Shown piece by piece: positions 53,889 through 63,382 of a DNA stretch of 64,000 bases. Below the pieces are notes generated by a model, which was not told the DNA's origin, did no database searches, and saw only the letters and a program-made list of their open reading frames with translations. The translations under genes were made by a program, and so were the position numbers. The stretch is taken from positions 50,235-114,234 of the forward strand of contig NZ_ASHR01000010.1 in assembly GCF_000400485.1 (NCBI RefSeq), written 5' to 3'. This stretch comes from Agrococcus pavilionensis RW1. Its GTDB lineage: Bacteria; Actinomycetota; Actinomycetes; Actinomycetales; Microbacteriaceae. Position 1 is the first letter of the stretch; every line of letters begins with the position of its first letter.

Positions 53889-54770
53889 TCATGCCGCGGC
53901 GGGGGTGTCGGTGTGAAGGGCTTCGAACTCGGCCGGGGCAAGGTTGCCGAGCGCGCTGTGCCGTCGCGTCGGGTTGTAGAAGCCCTCGATCCATTCGAAC
54001 ATCGCGGACGCGAGCTGCGTCCTCGAGTCCCAGGCGGTTCGGTCGAGTAGCTCGCGCTGCATGGTCGACCAGAACGACTCGATGAGCGCGTTATCGACGC
54101 TGGAGGCGACGCGCCCCATCGACCCGAGCAGTCCGGCCTGCCGCAGCCGGTGGCCGAAGAGCCAGGACGTGTATTGCGCGCCCCTGTCCGCGTGCACGAT
54201 CGTGCCGACGGGTCGGCGCTGCCATCTCGCCATCTCGAGCGCGTCGACGACGATCTCGGTCGTGATGCGGTCGGAGATCGACCAGCCGACGATGCGTCGA
54301 CTGAACGCGTCGATCACCGCCGCGCAGTAGACCCAGCCATCGCGGGCTCGATGCTGCGTGATGTCGCAGAACCAGAGCCGATCCGGACGATCGGCGCGGA
54401 ACTGCCGCTTGACCAAATCTTCGTGCGTGGCGGTGTCGGGCTTCCAGCCGCGCCGCTTGCGACGATGCGAGACGCCCGTGAGATCGGCGAGCCGCATCAG
54501 CCGCGCGACACGCTTGCGGGCCACGTGCACGCCCAGCCCAAGCCGCAGTTCCGCATGCACGCGCGGCGACCCGTAGGTGCCGCGCGAGCCCGCGTGGACC
54601 TGCCGGATCGTGGCCGTCAGCGCATCGTCGGCGACCTGCCGCGGCGAGGGACATCGGGAGCGCCAGCCATAGAAGCCGGACGTGGAGACCTTCAGCACCC
54701 GGCAGGCCACCGCGACGGGCACCCCGTCGGCGGCGAGCTCCTGGACCAGCCGGAACCCTATTTTGGGAGC
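53889..54770 (-). CDS. IS3-family transposase OrfB
   Basis: The OrfB part begins about residue 95 of the fused product (GFRLVQELAADGVPV). The HTH_21-like region and integrase core follow, with DDE residues in WFCDITQHRA, VHADRGAQYTS and DNALIESFWSTMQRE, then NPTRRHSALGNLAP at the end. It is made by frameshifting from OrfA; it has no strong start of its own. Frames open upstream of 54770 in this phase are a shadow of OrfA. Confidence 0.87.
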   Translation of the reverse strand, partial: APKIGFRLVQELAADGVPVAVACRVLKVSTSGFYGWRSRCPSPRQVADDALTATIRQVHAGSRGTYGSPRVHAELRLGLGVHVARKRVARLMRLADLTGVSHRRKRRGWKPDTATHEDLVKRQFRADRPDRLWFCDITQHRARDGWVYCAAVIDAFSRRIVGWSISDRITTEIVVDALEMARWQRRPVGTIVHADRGAQYTSWLFGHRLRQAGLLGSMGRVASSVDNALIESFWSTMQRELLDRTAWDSRTQLASAMFEWIEGFYNPTRRHSALGNLAPAEFEALHTDTPAAA

Positions 54771-55042
54771 ACGTTCTCCCGGGCGAAGTACGCGCTCGCT
54801 CGCTTGAGGATCTCGTTCTCCATCTCCAGCACACGCGTCCGCCGCCGCAGCTCGACCAGCTCGCGCTTCTCTGCGCTCGTCAGCCCCTCGCTGCGGCCGG
54901 CATCGACATCGTCCCGCGCCATCCATCGCCGCAGGCACGACTCGCTGATCCCGAGGTTCCTGGCCGTGGCCGCGACCGGCTCGCCGTGCGCGACCAGATC
55001 CAAGGCTCTGCGCCGGAACTCCGGCGACTTCGGTGCAGGCAT
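54758..55042 (-). CDS. IS3-family transposase OrfA
   Basis: 94 residues: HTH (about 8-45, ATARNLGISESCLRRWMA) and a leucine-zipper-like helix (ELRRRTRVLEMENEILKR). The stop is immediately preceded by C-CCA-AAA, that is CCCAAAA at 54767-54761 on this strand, a canonical -1 slippery heptamer. Slipping there leads into OrfB (…ERAPKIGFRL…) to give the full OrfAB transposase. Confidence 0.88.
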   Translation of the reverse strand: MPAPKSPEFRRRALDLVAHGEPVAATARNLGISESCLRRWMARDDVDAGRSEGLTSAEKRELVELRRRTRVLEMENEILKRASAYFARENVLPK

Positions 55043-55183
55043 CCTGACCCCTTCCCGAGACGATCATCGCCTCAGCTCAGGTATCCGCGAAAGCGGGTCA
55101 GGCTCCATCTTCACCCTCGCCCGGTGCACCGTTCCGCACCCCGCTGGCGACAGATTCCTCACGCGGCGGGGGAACCCTCGACC

Positions 55184-55441
55184 ATGTGCGAGCGAGACGA
55201 GGGACGATCGCGCTCTCGCACACCAGATCATCGACTTCGCGCTCCACAGACCGGCTGGCTCACCGAACAGGAGCGGCGAGCCGGGGACCCTGTAGTCCCT
55301 GATCGATGGACTGCTCAGCGCTGGGGACGCTACGCCGATGCCATAACTCGCTGGGAACACATCACGGGGCGACCCGCGCCCGCGCCAGCACTCCTGAACG
55401 ACGCCGACGGCCCTCGCCCAGATCCAACTAGGTGGTCGTAA
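55184..55441 (+). pseudogene. DNA-methyltransferase-like C-terminal fragment
   Basis: 85 residues. The second half (WGRYADAITRWEHITGRPAP) matches a segment I recall from actinophage and island cytosine methyltransferases, where a W-x2-YA-x-AI-x-RWE block precedes a Pro-rich stretch. No catalytic motifs are present, and the 5' end abuts the IS side. Remnant, tentative. Confidence 0.35.
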
Positions 55442-55462
55442 TCCCACGTTCTTGTCGCACGT

Positions 55463-55909
55463 GTGTCGCAACCTGTCCACGAACTTGTCGTAGCGCACAC
55501 TCGAAGGCATGAGCGGCGCTGGACGGCCATGATCGGTGACGGGATCAACGTCACCCCGGCACTCGCCGAAGCGACCGTGGGGATTGCGACGGGCGCGACA
55601 GGGTCAGTTGCCGCGATCGAGTCCGCGCACGTCGCCTTCACGGGCCGCGACCAGCGACTGATCCCCGCCGCCATCCGCCATGCGCGTCACGGCCGACTCA
55701 TCAGGGCCGCGAACATCGTCCTCGCGTTGCTCATCGCCGTGATGCACTTCCCGCGCGCGCTCTCCCGCGTGCTCGGGTTCGGCGGTGTCGTGCTGGTCCA
55801 GGAGGTCGCGGAGGCCATCGTGATCCTCAACGGCGTGCTCGCCGCCCGGCGGCCAGCGATCCTCTCGGCATCCGTCACGCCCGCGGTCCGGACGCTCGCA
55901 TCCGCGTGA
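55463..55909 (+). pseudogene. Heavy-metal P-type ATPase, C-terminal fragment
   Basis: From about 55523 the frame reads GDGINVTPALAEATVGIA, then NIVLALLIAVMHFPRALSRVLG and VQEVAEAIVILNG. This is the hinge and last two membrane helices of CtpD/CadA-type ATPases. The phosphorylation domain is absent and the invariant Asp of GDGIND is Val, so no transport is possible. Its TGA overlaps the GTG of lnt (GTGA), showing lnt was originally coupled to the metal pump gene. Confidence 0.72.
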
Positions 55910-57462
55910 GCGGCCACGATCGGGTTGCCGCCACTCTCGGCCAGGACGACCGGGCGCGTGTCCATCTCGCACGGGTACTGTTGGCGGCCGGCGGCGGGTT
56001 AGCAATAGCCGGGTCCGGGTCGCCGTACGACCTGTGGCCATTCGCCCCGGTCGGGGTCGCCCTGGCACTCCTGGCCGTCCGCGGCCGCACCCCGGGAGCC
56101 GCATTTGCGTTGGGGTTCATCACGGGCGCGACCCAGTACGCCGTCCACATCTCATGGATCACGGTCTACCTCGGACCCGCGCCGCTGCTCGGCCTCACCA
56201 TCGTCATGGCGACGTGGTTCGGGCTCGGCGGCATCGCGAGCGCCTCCGTGTGGCGACTCGTCCGTGCAGCCAGGTGGCTCTCGACGGTGCTCGCCACCAT
56301 CGGACTCGCCGCCGTGTGGACGACGCGCGAGCTGCTCGCATCCACCATCCCCTGGGGTGGGTTCTCCTGGGGGCGGCTCGCCTACTCCCAGGCGGACAGC
56401 CCCTTCGGACCTGTCGTCGGTTGGGCGGGGATCGCGGGCCTGACGTTCGCGATCGCCCTGCTCGGCGCCACAGCCGCAGTGACGGTGAGGTCCGCTTCCC
56501 GGGCCCACGTGACCCGCCGCGCCGTCGCACCCGTAGCCGTCGCAGCCATCTTCGCGCTCGTGCCCGCCGTCCCCGTCGAGTACGACGGGACCATCCGGGT
56601 GGGGGCTGCTCAGGGGGCGTCGGAGGCAGGACTGCTCGCCCCCTACGAGCCAGGCCAGATCATCGCCGAGCATGCAGCCGCGACCACGCTCCTCGACGGC
56701 GAGAATCTCGATCTGCTCGTCTGGCCCGAGAACGCAGGCGAACGCGAGCCGCAGACGAACCCCCAGACTATCGCGCTGCTGGAAGACCTGCAGCGGCAGT
56801 TCACGGCCCCCATCATCCTGGGAGCGGTGACGACCGAGGGCACGCGGACGTACAACTCGCTGCTGCTCTGGGATGAAGGCGTCGACGCGGTGTATCACAA
56901 GCGACACCCGGTCCCGTTTGCCGAATACCTCCCGAGCCGTGCCGTGCTCGCCCCCGTGCTGGATGCGTTCGGTTTCCTCGATCTGATCCCCCGGGACTTC
57001 TCGATCGACCCCGCCAGCGCGAACGTCTTCGATGTCGGCGGCGTCCGCGCGGGCCTGGCCATCTGCTTCGACGTCGTCGATGATGCACTCGCCCGCGAGA
57101 TGGTCCTCGATCGTGGCGCGCAACTGATCCTGGTTCCGTCGAACAACGCCGACTTCGGCGAGGGCAGTGCGCAGAACGTGCAGCAGCTCGCGATCGCGCG
57201 ACTGCGTGCGATGGAGAGTGGACGGTCGCTCGTCATGATCTCCACCGTCGGCACGAGCGCGATCGTGCTCGCGGACGGCAGCATCCTGCAACGCCTGCCG
57301 CAGTACGAGCCGGGCGCGATGGTCGCCACGCTACCGCTGTCCGCCACGGTCACGCCCGCCATCCGTTTCGGCCGCGGGATCGAGGTCGCCATCGCGATCG
57401 CAGCGCTGCTCACCGTGCTCGCTGGTGCTGGCGCCTCGCCCGCCCGTCGCGCATTTCGGTGA
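55906..57462 (+). CDS. lnt: Apolipoprotein N-acyltransferase
   Basis: 518 residues: six to eight N-terminal helices (about 20-190), an extracellular nitrilase-like domain (about 200-490) with the catalytic Glu in LLVWPENAGE, Lys in the YHKRHPVPFAEYLPSR block and Cys in LAICFDVV, then a C-terminal helix. It adds the third acyl chain to lipoproteins. GTG 55906 overlaps the ATPase fragment stop. Together with lspA it forms the lipoprotein arm of the metal island. Confidence 0.9.
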   Translation: MSGHDRVAATLGQDDRARVHLARVLLAAGGGLAIAGSGSPYDLWPFAPVGVALALLAVRGRTPGAAFALGFITGATQYAVHISWITVYLGPAPLLGLTIVMATWFGLGGIASASVWRLVRAARWLSTVLATIGLAAVWTTRELLASTIPWGGFSWGRLAYSQADSPFGPVVGWAGIAGLTFAIALLGATAAVTVRSASRAHVTRRAVAPVAVAAIFALVPAVPVEYDGTIRVGAAQGASEAGLLAPYEPGQIIAEHAAATTLLDGENLDLLVWPENAGEREPQTNPQTIALLEDLQRQFTAPIILGAVTTEGTRTYNSLLLWDEGVDAVYHKRHPVPFAEYLPSRAVLAPVLDAFGFLDLIPRDFSIDPASANVFDVGGVRAGLAICFDVVDDALAREMVLDRGAQLILVPSNNADFGEGSAQNVQQLAIARLRAMESGRSLVMISTVGTSAIVLADGSILQRLPQYEPGAMVATLPLSATVTPAIRFGRGIEVAIAIAALLTVLAGAGASPARRAFR

Positions 57463-57613
57463 GCACCAGAGGAGGAACGTGGTGGACGCGAAGTGTGACG
57501 TCGCACCCACCCGTATCCAATGCATAGGTCGCTCGAGACACCGGTCAGCGCCGAATCTTCTCGCAGCGTGCGACGAGGCTCATCGCTGAATCCTCGGCAG
57601 CGTGCGACGCGGC

Positions 57614-59035
57614 TCAGCGCGTCACGACGGGTGCCGCCATTGGCGGCCGCGGCTGTGACACGAGCAAGTCGGCAGCAGGCGCCCCCGTCGTAAACCGCTG
57701 CGCCCCGCGCATGGCAAAGTGCACCGCGAGGTACGCGAGGCCGAGCGCCAGCGCGGTGATACCGAAAGAGAGCCAGTCCTCGCCGGCGACCGGCTGCGCG
57801 GATGAGAACGCTGAGACACCGGTGAGCGCGAGCGGAACCATGATGAAGACGTTGTTGGCGGTGTGCAGCACCGACGCCGCCTCGAGCCCACCCGTGCGGT
57901 AGGTGAGCATCGAGCAGGTGAAGCCGACCAGCGAGAGCTGCAGCGTCGCCGCGATCGACGGGTGCGTGTGCATCGCGCCGAACAGCAGCCCGGTCGCAAG
58001 GCCGGTCCAGACCGCGTTCCCCAGCGGTCCACGCAGCACCCATGGCCCGACCGCCGCGGCGACCAGCGCGAGCAGCGAGAGGTACCAGGTCGCTGGCTGC
58101 AGCACGATCACAGTCAGCACCGGCAGCAGCATGACGAGCGCGGGCACGTAGCGGTGGCGCAGCCAGCCGCCCATCAGCTGCGGCAGCAGCCCGCGGAATG
58201 TGAACTCCTCGCCGGTCGCCTGCAGCGGCGTGGTCAGCAACACCACCGCGACGAGGCCCCAGTTGGGATCCCACTGCCACTCGACACTCGGGTCCATCCA
58301 GAGCGAGACGCCGATGTAGATCGCGAAGATGGGGAGGATCAGCAGCGCCGAGCGGCCGACAGCGCCCCAGCGCCAGCGACCGACGACACTCGAGGCGTAC
58401 CCGGCCGCGCCCTTGCCGAACGCCGCCAACGCGACGATGACGCCCGGGATCATCGCGGCCCAGGCCATGTTCACCCCGGCCATGCCCAGCGGCGAGCCGA
58501 TCACCTCGGCGAGCAGGTCGGCCGTGAGCTCGGCCTCGTCGGTCGGTGCCGCGGTCGGGTCGAGCTGCAGGAAGAAGGCGACCATGCCCGGCATCAGTAG
58601 TGCGAGCGAGATGATCTGGCCCCCGAAGAAGAAGCCGATCGCGATCGCCCATGCCAGGAACCAGCGACCGACGCGCTGCTCGAGCGGCTGAAGCACCAGC
58701 GCGAAGGACTTCCCCGCCATCGGCAGCGTGGCAGCCAGCAGTGCCGGCTTCTTGGGCGGATGCATCGCAAAGCCCAGCTGCCGCGGGAAGGCGTCCCTGT
58801 ATTGCGGCTGACCGTAGGGCGCCCGCCCATGGGGCGATTGGCCTTCGCCGGAGTATCCGTAACCGAGCGCTGCTGAGCCGACGGGAGCATCGCCGTAAGG
58901 CGGCTGCCGGCGGCCGCACGGCGGTTGCGTCTCAGCGGGCTGCTGGCCGTGCGGCATCCGCCGATTGGAGGAAGGCCGAGGCTGCTGCGCCTGCTGCGAG
59001 TGATCCCAGGGCTGGGCGGACTGATCGGTCACCAT
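57614..59035 (-). CDS. CPBP-family intramembrane metalloprotease (CAAX-like)
   Basis: 473 residues. A Pro/Gln/Gly-rich disordered cytoplasmic N-terminus (about 1-80) is followed by eight helices. Catalytic motifs are EEFTFRGLL (EE-x3-R), GAMHTH with the first histidine, and HTANN with the last. Family members process membrane peptides or act in bacteriocin self-protection. ATG 59035 sits very close to GAGGAG; GTG 59032 has better spacing and may be the true start. No coupling to neighbours. Confidence 0.83.
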   Translation of the reverse strand: MVTDQSAQPWDHSQQAQQPRPSSNRRMPHGQQPAETQPPCGRRQPPYGDAPVGSAALGYGYSGEGQSPHGRAPYGQPQYRDAFPRQLGFAMHPPKKPALLAATLPMAGKSFALVLQPLEQRVGRWFLAWAIAIGFFFGGQIISLALLMPGMVAFFLQLDPTAAPTDEAELTADLLAEVIGSPLGMAGVNMAWAAMIPGVIVALAAFGKGAAGYASSVVGRWRWGAVGRSALLILPIFAIYIGVSLWMDPSVEWQWDPNWGLVAVVLLTTPLQATGEEFTFRGLLPQLMGGWLRHRYVPALVMLLPVLTVIVLQPATWYLSLLALVAAAVGPWVLRGPLGNAVWTGLATGLLFGAMHTHPSIAATLQLSLVGFTCSMLTYRTGGLEAASVLHTANNVFIMVPLALTGVSAFSSAQPVAGEDWLSFGITALALGLAYLAVHFAMRGAQRFTTGAPAADLLVSQPRPPMAAPVVTR

Positions 59036-59311
59036 GCTCCTCGCGTGTGTCGCCCCGAGGCTATCGATCTCAGCCTTGAGTTCCGTGAGCGTCGACCGAG
59101 AACAGGGCACACGACTGGCACCCGAGCGATCGTGGCTCCGCTCGGCAAGCAGTTTGTCGAGTCGTCAGTGTGGGCACGAGAGGTCCTCCGCTACGAGCAT
59201 TAGGTTTAGGTACGTGGGTGCCTGCTGGTCGACGCGCGGAACACGTTCGCGCACATTCGCGCGAGCCGGTGTTGTTGTAGAGGTCGCCGAGCACTCCGGC
59301 CCACTCGCCAG

Positions 59312-60295
59312 ATGACGAGTAGCACGCCGACGTTCGCGTCATGGATGGAACGCCAGCAAGTCCTCTTCTACCTCGCCGCGATCGTCACCGGTATCGCGCT
59401 TGGCTTGCTGGCACCGGGCTCCGAGCGGCTCGCGGTCGCGATCAACCCGGCCATCGCCGCGCTGCTGTTCGTCACCTTCCTCGGGGTGCCTTTTGCGGAG
59501 ATCGCGCGCGGGTTCCGCGACGTGCGATTCCTGACCGCGCTGCTGGTGCTGAACTTCGTCATCGTGCCCGTCGTGGCCGTCGGCCTTTCCCGCTTCGTGG
59601 CGCACGATGATGCGCTCCTGGTCGGCGTGCTGCTCGTGCTGCTGACCCCGTGTGTCGACTACGTGATCGTGTTCGCCGGCGCAGCCGGCGGCGCGCATGA
59701 GCGGCTGCTCGCTGCCACTCCCCTGCTGATGGTGGTGCAGCTGCTTCTCTTGCCGCTCTACCTGTTCATCATCGCGGGCCCCGTTGCGACCGAGAGCGTG
59801 GAGCCGGGACCGTTCATGGAGGCGATGGTGCTCCTCATCCTGATCCCGCTCGGCGCTGCAACGCTCACCCAGTGGGCCGCGCGGCGCGTGCGTCTCGCCG
59901 CCGCAGCCACGGCCAGCGCGCTGCACGCGATGGTGCCGCTGACGATGCTCGTGCTGCTCGTCGTCATCGCGTCGCAGACGCCGGCGATCGCCCGCGACCT
60001 AGTCCTGCTGGTTGAGCTCGTGCCGATCTACATCGCGTTCCTTGCGGTCATGGCCGCCCTCGGTGTCGGCGTCGCGCGGCTTGCACGCCTCGACGTCCCT
60101 CGTAGCAGGGCGCTCGTGTTCAGCGGTGCGACCAGGAATTCGCTTGTCGTCCTCCCACTCGCCCTCGCGCTTCCGGCAGACCTCCGGCTCGCGGCTGCCG
60201 CCATCGTGACGCAGACCCTCGTCGAACTCATCGGCATGGCCATCTACGTCAAGCTGATCCCCCGACTGCTCCCGCCGCAAGCAGCAAGGCCCTGA
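59312..60295 (+). CDS. Arsenic-resistance-type permease (BASS/ACR3-like superfamily)
   Basis: A 327-residue, ten-helix carrier. LLTPCVDYVIVFAGAAGG around helix 4 carries the conserved proline and cysteine positions of the ACR3/bile-acid symporter superfamily, and GATRNSLVVLPLALALP matches the helix 9 motif of the arsenite branch. It probably exports arsenite or antimonite. The remote relation to BASS carriers means another anion is possible. No arsR/arsC is adjacent. Start may also be ATG 59345. Confidence 0.7.
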   Translation: MTSSTPTFASWMERQQVLFYLAAIVTGIALGLLAPGSERLAVAINPAIAALLFVTFLGVPFAEIARGFRDVRFLTALLVLNFVIVPVVAVGLSRFVAHDDALLVGVLLVLLTPCVDYVIVFAGAAGGAHERLLAATPLLMVVQLLLLPLYLFIIAGPVATESVEPGPFMEAMVLLILIPLGAATLTQWAARRVRLAAAATASALHAMVPLTMLVLLVVIASQTPAIARDLVLLVELVPIYIAFLAVMAALGVGVARLARLDVPRSRALVFSGATRNSLVVLPLALALPADLRLAAAAIVTQTLVELIGMAIYVKLIPRLLPPQAARP

Positions 60296-60323
60296 ACCTC
60301 GGCGCACTGATCCGGTCGCACCG

Positions 60324-61637
60324 TCATGTGCCGGAAGCGACCAGCCAGAGCAGCATCGCGTTCAGTGCGATGAGAGCGACGGATGCCACGATCCCGGCTG
60401 CGGTCGTCACCGCGCGGTTGCGGAACTCGCCGAGCACTTCGTGTTTGGCGGTGAGGGCGACGAGCGGGATGAGCGCGAAGGGGATGCCGAACGAGAGCAC
60501 GACCTGGCTCAGCACCAGCGAGAGGGTGGGGTCGACGCCGAGCGCGAGGATCACGAGCGCAGGGATGAGGGTGACGAGGCGTCGAGCGATAAGCGGAATG
60601 CGCACGTGCAACAGTCCATGCATGATCTCAGCACCGGCGTACGCCCCCACTGAGGTGCTCGCGAGGCCGCTGGCGAGCAGGCCGACTGCGAAGAGGGTCG
60701 CGACGAGAGGCCCGATTCCATCCCGTAGTGCGGCATAGGCGCCCTCGAGGGTGTCGGTGCCCGGAACGCCAGCGAGGTTGGCGGCCGCCAGCAACAGGAT
60801 GCAGAGATTGACGGTGCCAGCGATCAGCATCGCGACGCTGACGTCCCAGCGCGTCGCACGCAGGAGGCGTCGGGTCGAGATGCCTCGCAGCTCCTCCAGG
60901 GGAACGTTGAAGCGCACCTGCGGCTGCGATGGAGCGAAGCGATCTCGAGCCAGGGCGCTGTGCGCGTAGATCGCGTGCGGCATGATCGTGGCACCGAGAA
61001 TGGATGCCGCGAGCAGCACGGAGTCGGTGCCCTCGAACCGAGGCAGGAGGCCGGCTGCGACACCGCCCGGGTCCGGGGGCGCGACGAACACTCCGAACGA
61101 GAAGCCGATGGCGATGATCACGACCAGTCCGATGACGACGAATTCGAAGCTGCGTGCGCCTCGCCGGGACTGGACCACGAGCAACACCAGCGACACGGTT
61201 CCGGTGATCATTCCTCCCCACAGCAGCGGGATGCCGAACAGCAGATTCAGCGCGACGGCACCACCGATCACCTCGGCGATATCGGTCGCCATGGCGACCA
61301 ACTCGGCCTGCAACCAGTACGCACGGCGCACATACGGATTGCGGATGCGTGCCCCGAGCATCTCCGGCAGGCTGCTGCCGGTGACGATGCCGAGCTTGGC
61401 CGAGAGGTACTGGATGAGCCACGCCATGACATTGCCGAGCACCACCACCCAGACCAGAAGATACCCGTAGCGCGCGCCGGCCGTCATATTGCTGGCCACG
61501 TTGCCGGGGTCGAGATAGGCGACTCCCGCCACCAGCGCGGGTCCCAACAGCCATGCCAGCCGGGGCGCTGATGATCTTTGCCGCGTTGTACGCGTCACGG
61601 GTTGTGCTTGTCGTTCTTCGCGCACGATTTTCGGCAT
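60324..61637 (-). CDS. mntH: Nramp-family Mn2+/Fe2+ transporter
   Basis: 437 residues with 11 helices. AYLDPGNVASNM is the helix 1 DPGN metal site and IMPHAIYAHSAL the helix 6 MPH site; both are intact. It imports manganese with protons. ATG 61637 lacks an RBS and sits inside a palindrome with a -10 just upstream, so the mRNA is probably leaderless and controlled by a DtxR/MntR-type repressor. Convergent with the arsenite-type permease, 28 bases apart. Confidence 0.92.
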   Translation of the reverse strand: MPKIVREERQAQPVTRTTRQRSSAPRLAWLLGPALVAGVAYLDPGNVASNMTAGARYGYLLVWVVVLGNVMAWLIQYLSAKLGIVTGSSLPEMLGARIRNPYVRRAYWLQAELVAMATDIAEVIGGAVALNLLFGIPLLWGGMITGTVSLVLLVVQSRRGARSFEFVVIGLVVIIAIGFSFGVFVAPPDPGGVAAGLLPRFEGTDSVLLAASILGATIMPHAIYAHSALARDRFAPSQPQVRFNVPLEELRGISTRRLLRATRWDVSVAMLIAGTVNLCILLLAAANLAGVPGTDTLEGAYAALRDGIGPLVATLFAVGLLASGLASTSVGAYAGAEIMHGLLHVRIPLIARRLVTLIPALVILALGVDPTLSLVLSQVVLSFGIPFALIPLVALTAKHEVLGEFRNRAVTTAAGIVASVALIALNAMLLWLVASGT

Positions 61638-61651
61638 ACCGAAATCCTATG
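61629..61651 (-). promoter_or_regulatory. mntH operator and -10
   Basis: TTTCGG-CATA-CCGAAA (61629-61644) is a perfect six-base inverted repeat whose spacer holds the mntH start codon. TAGGAT (61649-61644 on the minus strand) fits a -10 box for initiation at about 61637. The arms resemble MntR/DtxR-family boxes of actinobacteria. Metal-dependent repression is inferred. Confidence 0.55.
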
Positions 61652-61893
61652 CTCATTCTGCGTCACGCGGAAGCAGAGGTCGCGCAGATCGAGGACATGC
61701 AGCGGATCCCTGGCCCGGCCCACCGTCGGCGCAGCCCGGTTGCTCGTTGCGCCGGCGGTACGCTTGTCGGGTGGCTCGGACTGTGCCGCGCTCGGCGCTG
61801 CAGCGCCGTTGCGTGCGGTGCCGGCCGTCGGTGCCTGTGGGGCCTGTTCATCTCGTTCCATCTCCGCTTCGAGTTGTGCGCAGATCTGGGAGA

Positions 61894-62058
61894 GTGGCGT
61901 CGCTAATCGGCTCGCTGCTCATCCCGCGTCGCCGCCTGTGGGTCAAGGCGGCACCAGCCGGGCTCGAACTCGCAGGGCTTGCCCGCGGCGAGGATCCCGC
62001 GCTCGAGCGAGCAGTCGACGACCTCGCACGGCGACTTGATTCAGAACCACTTGGGTAG
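61894..62058 (+). pseudogene. ResB (cytochrome c biogenesis) C-terminal fragment
   Basis: 54 residues beginning GTG 61894: SLLIPRRRLWVKAAPAG then LELAGLARGEDPAL, the terminal part of ResB proteins just after the last membrane helix. All earlier parts of ResB are missing. The 236 bases between this and the mntH start contain no other recognisable gene. A relic that converges on merA. Confidence 0.5.
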
Positions 62059-62061
62059 CGT

Positions 62062-63382
62062 TCAGGCGCAGCAGGAGGTGGGGAGTTCGTTGCGGAAGAG
62101 GTTCGCGGTGAGGCGGATTCCTTCGGCCATGGTGAGGTACGGGGCCCAGATGTCGGCGAGTTGGGCGACGGTGAATCCGGCGGTGATGGCGTAGGTCGCG
62201 GCGAGCATCATCTCGCCGGCGGTCTCGGCGAGGGCGTGGACGCCGAGGACTCGGCCGGTGTCAGCGTCGGCGACGATCTTGATGCCGCCGCGGGTGTTGT
62301 GGTTGGTGATGGCTCGGGGCACTTCGGACAGTCGCAGGTAACGGCAGGTGCACCGGTATCCCGCGGCGAGGGCTTCGGCTTCGGTCATCCCGGCGGAGGC
62401 GAGCTGAGGTGAGGTGAACAACACCGAGGGCATCCCGGTGTAGTCGACCTGCTCGTGGCGGCCGAGCGCGTTGCGGGCTGCGATCTTCCCGGCCATCGCG
62501 GCGACGTACACGTACTGCGGCACATCGGTCACGTCGCCGGCGGCGAACACGGTCGGGTTCGTCGTCCGCTGGTCCTTGTCGACGATGATGAAGCCACGGC
62601 CGTCCCTCGCGACGCCCGCCGCAGCGAGGTCGAGCCCGTCAGTGCGTGGTGCGCGTCCGGTGGCGATGAGGATTCGTCCACCGGTGGCCGCCTTGCCGGT
62701 GCGGGTGATCGCCTGCACCAGGTCGCCGTTCCGGGTAATCGTCACGGCTCGGTCGTTGATGACGGCGATTCCCTCGGCGAGGAAGGCATTGTGGAGTTCG
62801 GAGGAGAGTTCGGGTTCGGCGTGCGGAGCGAGCCGGCCGATGATGGTGACCTCGACCCCGAGGCGGGCGAAGAGCTGCGCCTGTTCGAGGCCGACGAAGC
62901 CGCCGCCGATCACCACGAGCGAAGCGGGCAACTCGGTCAGCTCCATGGCCGTGGTCGAGGTGAGGTAGTCCACCTGCTCGAGACCGGGGATGGCCGGGGC
63001 GTGCGGTTCGGCTCCGGTGGCGACCAGATACGACCTAGCACGAACTCGTCGGCCGTCGACGAGGAGTGTTGCCGCGTCAGTGAACGTCGCGGCGCCGGAC
63101 TGAATGTCGAACCCGTAGGCGGCGGCGATGTCAGCGTATTTGGTCTGGCGAAGTATGCCGATCAACTCGTCCTTCTGCTGCATGAGCGCGCTCAGGTCAA
63201 CCTCGCCGGCGGATGTGGGGGTGCCTGGGAACGGGTTCGATCGGGCGGCATGTCGAGTGTGCGCGGCGGCGAGGAGTGTCTTGGAGGGCACGCAGCCGAC
63301 GTTCACGCAGGTGCCACCGAGCGTTCCCGACTCGATGGCGACCACGCTCGCCCCTTCGAGTCGAGCGTGGATCGCCGCGGAC
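62062..63382 (-). pseudogene. merA: Mercuric reductase, 5'-truncated by IS
   Basis: About 440 residues remain. The redox motif GTLGGTCVNVGCVPSK, the NAD domain start VVIGGGFVGLEQAQL, ATGRAPRTDGLDL and the FAAGDVTDVPQYVYVAA segment are intact, and the C-terminal SCCA supplies the mercury-binding cysteine pair. The FAD-binding N-terminus is lost: homology stops at AAIHARLEG, where the second IS begins (63383). Without the first GxGxxG block it should be inactive. No merR/merT is in view. Confidence 0.83.

Larger units (their letters stand above)
53886..55066 (-). mobile_element. IS3-family insertion sequence (complete)
   Basis: About 1,181 bases bounded by imperfect inverted ends that start TGATC (left TGATCATGCCGCGGCGGGGG, right TGATCGTCTCGGGAAGGGG read inward). 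It contains overlapping orfA and orfB joined by a -1 slip site. No matching 3- or 4-base duplication is seen at the flanks (…TGT versus TCG…), suggesting a deletion or recombination after insertion. It truncates a recombinase-like pseudogene. Confidence 0.75.

Noticed and set aside
61595..61861. 88-residue minus-strand frame at the mntH start
   Set aside because: It overlaps the mntH start and operator, lacks a ribosome site and matches nothing recognisable.
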